Assembly (NCBI GenBank): GCA_011048585.1
Contig: DSDS01000108.1
Span: forward strand, 1 to 17,017
DNA: 17,017 nucleotides
DNA from: Desulfurivibrio alkaliphilus
GTDB lineage: Bacteria > Desulfobacterota > Desulfobulbia > Desulfobulbales > Desulfurivibrionaceae
Direction: 5' to 3'
Shown here: positions 7,728 through 13,055 of the stretch, piece by piece
Layout of the letters: every line of letters starts with the position of its first letter
Position numbering within the stretch: the first letter of the stretch is position 1
Position numbers and translations under genes: made by a program
The notes under the pieces: model-generated
Databases searched by the model: none
What the model was told of the DNA's origin: nothing
What the model saw: only the letters and a program-made list of their open reading frames with translations

Positions 7728-8405
7728 ATGAAGGCGCAGGATCCAGCGGTGTGGGCGTGGGATGAGATCGGTCCGGAAGGTTTGCGGTTCTACGGCAAAA
7801 TGTCGGCCTCCATCTCCCATGAGGTCAAAAACGTGCTGGCCATCATCAATGAAAACGCCGGCTTACTCAACGATCTGGTCATGATGGCCGAGCGGGGGGT
7901 GGCGGTTGAACCCCAGCGTTTGGTGGGAATCGCCGGCACCATCGACAAGCAGGTGCGGCGGGCCGATCTGATCGCCAAAAATCTCAACCGTTTCGCCCAC
8001 AGTGCCGACCATTTGCAGGGAGAGGTTGATCTGGCCGAGTGGGTGGAGCTGGCCCTGGCACTGGTCGGTCGTTTTGCCAGCAACCGGGGAATCAGGCTGG
8101 AATTCAGCCCACCTCCGGCCACCCCGCCAGTGCAGAGCGCCCCCTTTTTTTTGCTCAACCTGATCTGGTTGGGGCTTGATATGGCCATGGAACTTGCGGG
8201 ACCGGACAAAACAGTGTTATTGCAAATAGAGGTTGCGGCTGGGCGGTTGGGTCTGGTCTATGACCGCTTGAACCCGCTGTCCGACAACGATTGGGATTTT
8301 GTGACCGACGGCCACGTCCGCTCCCTGGCCCTGCTGCTTGGGGCCAACCCATGGCAGGACGTGAAGTCCGGGCGTTTCGGTTTCGATTTACCCTGCGAGC
8401 GGTAG
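7728..8405 (+). CDS. Histidine-kinase-like protein with H-box but degenerate ATPase domain (ChpT-like phosphotransferase candidate)
   Basis: This 225-residue soluble protein has a dimerisation/phosphotransfer helix pair at about 18-95. The H-box is ISHEVKNVLAIINENAGLL with H31 as the phosphorylatable histidine, and it closely matches the H-box of the full kinase upstream. The following region (about 100-225) looks like a decayed ATPase domain: the N-box position reads LLNLIWLGLDMAME without the Mg-binding asparagine, and no G1, F or G2 box is visible. It has no membrane helix and no sensor domain. This is the architecture expected of a histidine phosphotransferase such as ChpT or Spo0B, which relays phosphate between receivers rather than using ATP. 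That role is inferred, and a dead regulatory kinase is the alternative. It begins 15 bp after the preceding receiver gene. Confidence 0.82.
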   Translation: MKAQDPAVWAWDEIGPEGLRFYGKMSASISHEVKNVLAIINENAGLLNDLVMMAERGVAVEPQRLVGIAGTIDKQVRRADLIAKNLNRFAHSADHLQGEVDLAEWVELALALVGRFASNRGIRLEFSPPPATPPVQSAPFFLLNLIWLGLDMAMELAGPDKTVLLQIEVAAGRLGLVYDRLNPLSDNDWDFVTDGHVRSLALLLGANPWQDVKSGRFGFDLPCER

Positions 8406-8473
8406 AAGGTTGACTGGAGGGTCAATCGACTTTGGCGCAGTTTAATAAACATAGCCCGAAAAGGAGAACGATC

Positions 8474-8902
8474 ATGGCTGAGAAAATTTTGCTGGTGGAT
8501 GACGAGAAGGATTTTGTTGAGGCTTTGGCCGAGCGGATGCGGGCCCGAGGCATGGATGTCTCCACCGCCACCTCCGCGCCCGATGCCCTGGCGCAAACCG
8601 ACAAAGAGTCCTTTGACGCCATCGTTCTGGATTTGGCGATGCCCGAGATGGATGGCCTGGAGGCGCTGAAGCGGTTCAAGGAGAAAAATCCGCAGCTCCA
8701 GGTTATCCTGCTCACCGGCCGGGCCACGGTGGAGAAGGGGGTCCAGGCCATGAAGCTGGGGGCCTTGGATCTGCTGGAAAAACCCGCCGATATCGAAACC
8801 CTGTCCCGCAAGATCAAGGACGCCAGCGCCCGCAAGATGGTGCTGGTCAACAAGGCGGCCGAAGAGAAGATCCACGATATCATGATCAACAAGGGCTGGT
8901 AA
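8474..8902 (+). CDS. Single-domain response regulator (CheY-like receiver) with short helical tail
   Basis: This 142-residue receiver protein has D9/D10 in ILLVDDE, phosphoacceptor D53 in IVLDLAMPEMDG, T81 in LLTGRA and K103 in LEKP. After the receiver comes a charged helical tail of about 25 residues ending in EKIHDIMINKGW, with no DNA-binding fold. The ATG at 8474 was chosen over an in-frame one at 8432 because AAGGAG lies directly upstream and the receiver starts at once. The opening LAERMRARGMDVSTATS closely parallels the other two receivers, pointing to local duplication. A 68-bp gap separates it from the H-box protein, so it could have extra transcript or translation control. It is the last gene of the run that began with tetR. 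Confidence 0.94.
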   Translation: MAEKILLVDDEKDFVEALAERMRARGMDVSTATSAPDALAQTDKESFDAIVLDLAMPEMDGLEALKRFKEKNPQLQVILLTGRATVEKGVQAMKLGALDLLEKPADIETLSRKIKDASARKMVLVNKAAEEKIHDIMINKGW

Positions 8903-8948
8903 CTGATTAGATTGGCACTCTTTGTTTTGCCGGTGCCTGGGGTGGAGC

Positions 8949-9016
8949 AACGGCTGTCAGGGCGGGTAAAAACCCCTGGTCGATAAGTTTTTTTCAAAAA
9001 ACCCTTGACAGCCGTT
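8949..9016. repeat. Inverted repeat with 11-bp perfect arms and 46-bp spacer
   Basis: AACGGCTGTCA at 8949-8959 is matched by its exact reverse complement TGACAGCCGTT at 9006-9016. The spacer holds smaller symmetric pieces: GGGT/ACCC around an AAAA loop at 8964-8975, and a T-run followed by an A-run near 8988-9001. The right arm overlaps the -35 TTGACA of the next promoter. It may be the end-of-operon transcript structure for the receiver gene, or paired protein-binding half-sites. Confidence 0.6.
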
Positions 9017-9034
9017 TGGGGGTAGCATTATGAA
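9005..9034 (+). promoter_or_regulatory. Sigma-70-like promoter for leader RNA / CBS-DASS genes
   Basis: A perfect -35 TTGACA is at 9005-9010 and a fair -10 TATGAA at 9029-9034, with an 18-bp spacer. Transcription would start near 9041, giving a leader of about 237 nt before the CBS start codon. The -35 sits in the right arm of the inverted repeat, so a protein bound there would compete with RNA polymerase. Confidence 0.55.
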
Positions 9035-9252
9035 CAGAACCCAATGCCCCGCCTTGCTCTTAATCACAATCCTGATTATCGTTTTTGTTATTGTGAAAAC
9101 GACCTGCCGGGAGGGGTTTGCCATGCCGTAGCGTGTCGCAGCTTTTTGAAAATTATGCTCGTTTGTTGCCCGTGGTGGAGGGGGAACCCGCAGGGATGTG
9201 TTTATATACGCCTTATCACTTATTTTTTTTAGTGAGGGCGTTTTTATTTTTT
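9035..9252 (+). ncRNA. Predicted structured leader RNA or small RNA ending in an intrinsic terminator
   Basis: Between the promoter at 9005-9034 and the terminator-like hairpin at 9208-9252 lies about 210 nt with no credible reading frame. Early on, three overlapping hairpins can form: 9061-9066 with 9073-9078, 9064-9070 with 9090-9096, and 9079-9085 with 9096-9102. The second excludes the other two. A terminator placed before a gene with its own strong ribosome binding site is the usual layout of an attenuator or riboswitch; a free-standing sRNA is the alternative. I could not match it to a named riboswitch class by eye. Confidence 0.45.
9208..9252 (+). terminator. Rho-independent-type terminator upstream of the CBS gene
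   Basis: The stem pairs ACGCC (9208-9212) with GGCGT (9237-9241) and TCACT (9216-9220) with AGTGA (9231-9235), with a small internal loop and a T-rich 10-nt apex. A T-rich tract (TTTTTATTTTTT, 9241-9252) follows. It ends only 13 nt before the AAGGAGG ribosome binding site of the CBS gene, so constant termination would silence CBS/DASS unless relieved. Confidence 0.65.
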
Positions 9253-9277
9253 AAGGCATCTGCTTAAGGAGGCTTTC

Positions 9278-9823
9278 ATGGCCGCGGAATTAGAGGGTAA
9301 GGAGAGATTTTTGGTGAAAGGCTTGGTCATTCCGATGAAGCGCTTTCCCCATATCGAGGATGAGCTGAACTTGGCCGAGGCGGTGCGGGCGCTGCAAGCG
9401 TTCACCTTCGGTGAGTATGAACGGATGCGCTATTCCGAGATGCTGGTGCTGGATGCCGATAACCAACTGGTCGGCCGGGTCAGTCTGCAGAGTATCCTCA
9501 AGGGGCTTGACCCCAATCTGGCCCAGATGTTCGAGGGCTTCCAGGGCAAAGCCGGCGAGTTTCCCAACCTGTCCATCCTCTGGGGCAACTCCTTCTTTAG
9601 CGCCTGCAACAGTCGTTTCGGAAAGAATATCAAGGAGTTCATGACTCCATTGCCCACCCCGGTCAAGGAGAACGAGTCGGCTTTGAAGGCCCTGTCGATC
9701 ATGCTGGCCCACAACGAGACGGTGCTGCCGGTTTTGAATGAGGCCGGTGACGAGGTGCTGGGGGTTATTCGACTGGAGGAGATATTCAACGCCATTGTCC
9801 GCCATTGCAGCGGGACTGTTTGA
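9278..9823 (+). CDS. CBS-domain protein, probable regulator of the adjacent DASS transporter
   Basis: This 181-residue soluble protein appears to carry a CBS pair. The second CBS is clear at about 119-176: IKEFMTPLPTPVKENESALKA, then HNETVLPVLNEAGDEVLGVIRLEEIFNAIV. The first is weaker at about 14-76, with YSEMLVLDADNQLVGRVSLQSIL as its end. CBS pairs usually bind adenine nucleotides or sense ionic strength and gate a partner protein. An excellent AAGGAGG ribosome binding site sits 5 nt before the ATG. The gene lies 96 bp upstream of the DASS transporter and downstream of the terminator-bearing leader. A control role on DASS is inferred from adjacency. An 8-bp hairpin (9815-9822 with 9831-9838) spans the stop codon. 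Confidence 0.85.
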   Translation: MAAELEGKERFLVKGLVIPMKRFPHIEDELNLAEAVRALQAFTFGEYERMRYSEMLVLDADNQLVGRVSLQSILKGLDPNLAQMFEGFQGKAGEFPNLSILWGNSFFSACNSRFGKNIKEFMTPLPTPVKENESALKALSIMLAHNETVLPVLNEAGDEVLGVIRLEEIFNAIVRHCSGTV

Positions 9824-9838
9824 TGGCGTCCAAACAGT
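9815..9838 (+). repeat. Hairpin spanning the CBS stop codon
   Basis: ACTGTTTG (9815-9822) and CAAACAGT (9831-9838) form a perfect 8-bp stem with an 8-nt loop; the TGA stop (9821-9823) lies at the stem-loop junction. No T-run follows, so it is not a standard terminator. It could affect transcript stability between CBS and DASS, or be chance. Confidence 0.45.
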
Positions 9839-9919
9839 AAACGGGTTTAATTCCTAAATAAATTTGTCACGGTAAGGCGGTTGGCCAGGGTTGGTCACCG
9901 GTCGAAAGAGGGGAGAGTC
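9824..9919. promoter_or_regulatory. CBS-DASS spacer with a 10-bp-period direct repeat
   Basis: Two nearly identical 9-mers, GGTTGGCCA (9879-9887) and GGTTGGTCA (9889-9897), are spaced exactly one helical turn apart just before the ribosome binding site of the transporter gene. This spacing suits tandem binding of a regulator on one face of DNA. No convincing promoter was found, so the two genes may share the upstream one. Confidence 0.3.
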
Positions 9920-11431
9920 ATGTCTGATAGTGCTAAACAGAAAGAGGCCGCCGGGGATAGGGTTGGTATGGCGAAGCCGGCAAGCAAGATCGAGTGGTCC
10001 AAGTGGTTCTTCATGTTCCTGGGGATGGGGCTTTTCGCCTTGGTTTACCTCTCCCCACCATGGCCCAATGCCGTTGACCCCATGGGCAAGGAGTTTGTTT
10101 TAAGCCCCCAGGGCAAGGCGGCCCTGGCCCTCTTCCTGCTGGCCGGCATCTGGTGGGTTTTCGAGGTGCTGCCGATCGGGGTGACCGGCATCGCCATCGG
10201 GGTGGTCCAGGCGCTCTTCTTTATCCGGCCGGCCAGCGAGGCATTCAAAGATTTCATGGATCCCTCGGTCCTCTTTATCTTCGGCTCGCTGGTGATCGGG
10301 GCGGTCTTCACCAAGGTGGGGATTACCAAGCGGCTGGCCTACAAGATGCTCGATATCGTCGGCGAGCGGACCAGTATGATCTATCTTGGCTGCTTTGTGG
10401 TCACCGCGCTCTTGACCCATCTGATGGCCCACACCGCAGTGGCGGCCACCATGTACCCGCTGTTGCTCTCCATCTACGCCCTCTACGGCGAAGGTGATCG
10501 CCCCACCAAGTTCGGCAAGGGGCTCTTCATCGGCATGGCCTTCGTGGCCGGGGCCGGCAGTATCATCACCCTGCTCGGTGCGGCCCGCGGGATTGTCGCC
10601 CTGGGCTTCTACCAGGAGATCGTCGGCCGGGAGATCTCCTTCTTTGAGTTGACCTTCTACATGGCGCCGGTGGGCTGGCTGATGGTCTTTCTGCTCTGGG
10701 GCTTCTTTATGATCTTCTTCAAGCCCGAGAAGGCGGTTATTCCGGGGCTGCGGGAGAAAGCCCGGGAGCTTAACGCCGCCATGGGGCCGCTGACCCGCGA
10801 TGAGAAGATGGCCGGGCTGATCGTTCTGGGGGTGGTGGTCTTTCTCTCCCTGCAATCCTTTATCCCGGCTCTCCAGGCCTTCAACAAGGCGGCGGTGCTG
10901 CTGGTCTCCACCATTCTCTTCTTCATCTTCAAAATCCTGGACGTCAATGACCTGGAGGCGGTGCCCTGGAACATCATCCTCCTCTTCGCCGGGGCGATGA
11001 GCATGGGTTTCTGTCTCTGGCAGACCGGGGCGGCCGAGTGGCTGGCCATCAACTGGCTGGGATTTTTCCAGGAAGCCCATTGGTTTATCTTTGTTCTGAG
11101 CATCGCCTTCTTTGTCATGCTCATGACCAACTTCATCATGAACGTGGCCGCCATTGCTATTTCGGTGCCGGTGGCTCTGGTGGTTGCTCCCTATCTGGGG
11201 GTGGCCCCGGAGGTGATCGTTTTCGCGGCCCTGGTCACCGCCGGCATGCCTTTTCTGCTGCTGGTCGGCGCGGCCCCCAACGCGATTGCCTACAACTCCA
11301 AGCAGTTTACCAGCGGTGAGTTCTTTGCCACCGGCATTCCGGCCTCCATCCTGTTGATGGCCTTGGTGGCCTTGGCGGTGCTGCTGATCTGGCCGTTGAT
11401 GGGGATGCCGATCACCCTGCCGACCCCCTAG
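9920..11431 (+). CDS. DASS/SLC13-family transporter (probable anion:Na+ symporter)
   Basis: This is a polytopic inner-membrane transporter of 503 residues, the usual DASS length. Family marks are FEVLPIGVTGIAIGVVQALF (about 81-100), FMDPSVLFIFGSLVIGAVF (112-130), the first re-entrant hairpin around LMAHTAVAATMYPL (168-181), GSIITLLGAARGIVALGF (213-230) and the second-half counterpart ending VGAAPNAIAYNSKQFTSGEF (449-468). Family members carry Na+ with dicarboxylates, sulfate or other anions. The two SNT motifs that help form the Na+/substrate sites are altered, reading AHT (170-172) and MNV (407-409), so substrate and ion coupling may differ. The ATG at 9920 follows a GGGGAGAG ribosome binding site. 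It sits after a CBS gene and before mrp; sulfate is plausible given the apparent lineage but not proved. Confidence 0.9.
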   Translation: MSDSAKQKEAAGDRVGMAKPASKIEWSKWFFMFLGMGLFALVYLSPPWPNAVDPMGKEFVLSPQGKAALALFLLAGIWWVFEVLPIGVTGIAIGVVQALFFIRPASEAFKDFMDPSVLFIFGSLVIGAVFTKVGITKRLAYKMLDIVGERTSMIYLGCFVVTALLTHLMAHTAVAATMYPLLLSIYALYGEGDRPTKFGKGLFIGMAFVAGAGSIITLLGAARGIVALGFYQEIVGREISFFELTFYMAPVGWLMVFLLWGFFMIFFKPEKAVIPGLREKARELNAAMGPLTRDEKMAGLIVLGVVVFLSLQSFIPALQAFNKAAVLLVSTILFFIFKILDVNDLEAVPWNIILLFAGAMSMGFCLWQTGAAEWLAINWLGFFQEAHWFIFVLSIAFFVMLMTNFIMNVAAIAISVPVALVVAPYLGVAPEVIVFAALVTAGMPFLLLVGAAPNAIAYNSKQFTSGEFFATGIPASILLMALVALAVLLIWPLMGMPITLPTP

Positions 11432-11442
11432 TAATTGGGCAA

Positions 11443-11479
11443 CTGCGGCGGGTGGAGCAAAAATGCTTCCCTGCCGCAG
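11443..11479 (+). terminator. Strong GC-rich hairpin between DASS and mrpE
   Basis: CTGCGGC at 11443-11449 pairs perfectly with GCCGCAG at 11473-11479, and the upper stem (GGAGCA with TGCTTCC) continues with small imperfections to an AAAA loop at 11460-11463. The following bases are CTCGTTT rather than a long T-run, so intrinsic termination may be partial. It separates the transporter unit from the mrp operon. Confidence 0.5.
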
Positions 11480-11541
11480 CTCGTTTACCGCTTTGATCCG
11501 TCCTTTGCTTTAATTTTGGTATGGGGAGAACAGGGAGCGCC

Positions 11542-12054
11542 ATGGCTGCTGTTGTTACCTTTTGCGTGATGTTTGCCTTCTGGGTGGTGATGTCGGGCAA
11601 GCTCGACCTTTTCCATCTTGGGATGGGGGTGATGGCCAGTGCCTTGGTCAGTTGGCTTTCCCGCGATCTGCTCTTTTCCGGCCATACGAAAACCCTGGGC
11701 GGCACCCTGGGCGAGATCGGTCGTTTTTTGCGCTACGCCGGCTGGCTCTTCTGGCAAGTGGTGCTGGCCAATGTCCATATCGCCGGGCTCTCCCTGTCGC
11801 CTCGGGCCATGGAGCGGATCGACCCCCGGATTATCCGTTTCAAGACCGTGCTTAAAACCGATTTTGCTCGTTTTGTCCTGGCCAACTCCATCACTCTGAC
11901 TCCGGGCACGGTAACCGTTCGCATTCAGGACGACACCTTTTATGTCCATGCCATCAATCCCCAGGCGGCCGGAGATCTTGCCGGTGATGCGGTCGGGGGG
12001 CCCGGCGAGATGGAGCGCTGGGTGGCCTGGATCTTCGAGGGGGGCAAGCGTTAG
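11542..12054 (+). CDS. mrpE: Mrp/Mnh cation:proton antiporter subunit E
   Basis: This small membrane subunit belongs to the multi-subunit Na+(K+)/H+ antiporter. At 170 residues it has the usual MrpE length. Two or three hydrophobic helices occupy the first ~85 residues (MAAVVTFCVMFAFWVVMSGK, then a helix pair ending near LFWQVVLANVHIAGLSLSP). The soluble tail holds the best family mark, FARFVLANSITLTPGTVTVRIQDDTFYVHAI. The ATG at 11542 is preferred over one at 11521 because GGGAG precedes it and there is no ribosome binding site before the other. The mrpF start follows 3 bp after the stop. It is first in the operon, where canonical seven-gene mrp operons begin with A. Its exact role in the complex is unclear across the family. 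Confidence 0.92.
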   Translation: MAAVVTFCVMFAFWVVMSGKLDLFHLGMGVMASALVSWLSRDLLFSGHTKTLGGTLGEIGRFLRYAGWLFWQVVLANVHIAGLSLSPRAMERIDPRIIRFKTVLKTDFARFVLANSITLTPGTVTVRIQDDTFYVHAINPQAAGDLAGDAVGGPGEMERWVAWIFEGGKR

Positions 12055-12057
12055 GCT

Positions 12058-12417
12058 ATGGAGCAGTTCCTGATTGCGATAGGGGTAGCGATCCTGCTGC
12101 TGATGCTGACCAGTCTTTATCGGGTGGTGCGGGGGCCGACGGTGATCGACCGGATCTTGGGGGTCAACGTGATCGGCACCAAGACCGCAGTGCTTATCAT
12201 CATCATCGGTACCTTAAGTGCCCGGGTGGAGATGTTTATCGATATCGCCTTGGCCTACGCCCTGCTCAATTTTATCACCACCATCGCCGCCGCCCGCTTC
12301 TATCAGCGTCAGTCGCAACCGGTCCTGCCAGAGGTGGAGGAGGCCGAGCCGGCCCCGTCGGCCCCGCCGACTGTTGAACATCCCAAGACCACCGGGGAGG
12401 GTTCCCATGCTGCTTGA
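12058..12417 (+). CDS. mrpF: Mrp/Mnh cation:proton antiporter subunit F
   Basis: This three-helix membrane subunit is recognised by YRVVRGPTVIDRILGVNVIGTKTAVLI (about 20-46), the most conserved MrpF stretch, followed by MFIDIALAYALLNFITTIA. At 119 residues it is longer than the usual ~90, because of a proline- and glutamate-rich soluble tail from about residue 83. Its 3' end overlaps mrpG by 11 bp, so the tail may partly reflect drift to accommodate the mrpG ribosome binding site. No separate promoter is seen. Confidence 0.93.
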   Translation: MEQFLIAIGVAILLLMLTSLYRVVRGPTVIDRILGVNVIGTKTAVLIIIIGTLSARVEMFIDIALAYALLNFITTIAAARFYQRQSQPVLPEVEEAEPAPSAPPTVEHPKTTGEGSHAA

Positions 12418-12781
12418 TCTCGTGGTTGTGGTACTGATGGTCTGCGGCCTGCTGCTCTTTTTGGCCACCACCGTAGGCCTGCTGCGCTTTCCCGATTTCT
12501 ATACCCGGGTCCATGCCGCCGGCAAGGGGGATACCCTTTCCACGGTGCTGATGCTCGGCGGGCTGATCATCTACCTGCTGCGCGATTTCAACGGCGAAAC
12601 CGCTTTGACCGCCGTTAAGTTGTCGCTGATCGTCTTTTTCGTCTTTATCGCCAGTCCCACCGCCACCCACGCCATTATCGACGCGGGTTACGAGTCCAAA
12701 GTGCCTTATTGGACCAGGCGTAAGGGAGCCGGCGCCGGCTACGACGGGCCCGAGCGGCGCCGCCAAGATCGGCAGATTTAG
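12407..12781 (+). CDS. mrpG: Mrp/Mnh cation:proton antiporter subunit G
   Basis: This is a 124-residue membrane subunit with three predicted helices. VGLLRFPDFYTRVHAAGKGDTLST (about 23-46) is the MrpG signature, and SLIVFFVFIASPTATHAI (about 85-102) the conserved third helix. The ATG at 12407 lies within the end of mrpF with a GGGGAGG ribosome binding site; upstream in-frame codons lie inside mrpF and are not used. The charged tail (about 108-124, with GPERRRQDRQ) is extra to many homologues. The next start is about 10 bp downstream. Confidence 0.94.
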   Translation: MLLDLVVVVLMVCGLLLFLATTVGLLRFPDFYTRVHAAGKGDTLSTVLMLGGLIIYLLRDFNGETALTAVKLSLIVFFVFIASPTATHAIIDAGYESKVPYWTRRKGAGAGYDGPERRRQDRQI

Positions 12782-12791
12782 GGGGATGGTT

Positions 12792-13055
12792 ATGGTTTGG
12801 GATGCGAGTTTGCTCTGGCAGTTTGACCTGTTGATCCTCCTGATGATGGTGGTCTGCGCCATTGCCGCCCTCTCTTTGAAGGATCTGGTCAGCTGCGCGG
12901 TGGTCACCGGGGCCTACAGCTTTCTGATCTGCCTGATGTGGACTGAGATGATGGCGGTGGACGTGGCCTTTACCGAGGCGGCGGTGGGGGCCGGCATCAG
13001 CACGGTGATCATTCTGGGCACTGCCCAGTACATCAAGCGGAGGAGCAAGGATTGA
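12792..13055 (+). CDS. MbhD-like (DUF4040) subunit, equivalent to part of the MrpA C-terminus
   Basis: This small membrane protein of 87 residues has three helices. LKDLVSCAVVTGAYSFLICLMW and VDVAFTEAAVGAGISTVIILG match the region that in standard MrpA is fused C-terminal to the NuoL-like domain and in archaeal membrane-bound hydrogenase is the separate MbhD subunit. FTEAAVGAG is the best mark. Of two closely spaced ATG codons (12786, 12792), the second has better spacing from the GGGG ribosome binding site. The end overlaps the next gene by 4 bp. Its separate existence shows that the MrpA C-terminal region is split off here. Confidence 0.87.
   Translation: MVWDASLLWQFDLLILLMMVVCAIAALSLKDLVSCAVVTGAYSFLICLMWTEMMAVDVAFTEAAVGAGISTVIILGTAQYIKRRSKD

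Larger units (their letters stand above)
8903..9277. other. Regulatory intergenic region between receiver gene and CBS gene
   Basis: 375 bp without a credible gene. In order it holds an inverted repeat with 11-bp arms (8949-9016), a sigma-70-like promoter (9005-9034), a set of competing small hairpins (9061-9102), a G-rich stretch (about 9104-9200) and a terminator-like hairpin with a T-run (9208-9252). A 62-codon frame at 9044-9232 was judged spurious. It is the only long gap in the operon-rich part of the window. Confidence 0.7.

Noticed and set aside
8410..8425. Promoter or operator in the gap before the last receiver (TTGAC/GTCAA)
   Set aside because: The TTGACT has no -10 at a useful distance, and a 5-bp stem is too short to support a site.
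9104..9205. Named riboswitch class, such as a Na+-responsive type
   Set aside because: The G-rich stretch and gene context are suggestive, but I could not match a conserved core by eye, so no class is claimed.
9044..9232. 62-codon plus-strand frame in the leader region
   Set aside because: No ribosome binding site, odd composition (many Cys, Trp, Arg), and it runs into the terminator hairpin. A leader peptide cannot be wholly excluded.
11493..11526. Promoter for the mrp operon (TTGATC with TATGGG)
   Set aside because: The spacing is about 21 bp and the -10 is poor, so it was not listed as a feature.
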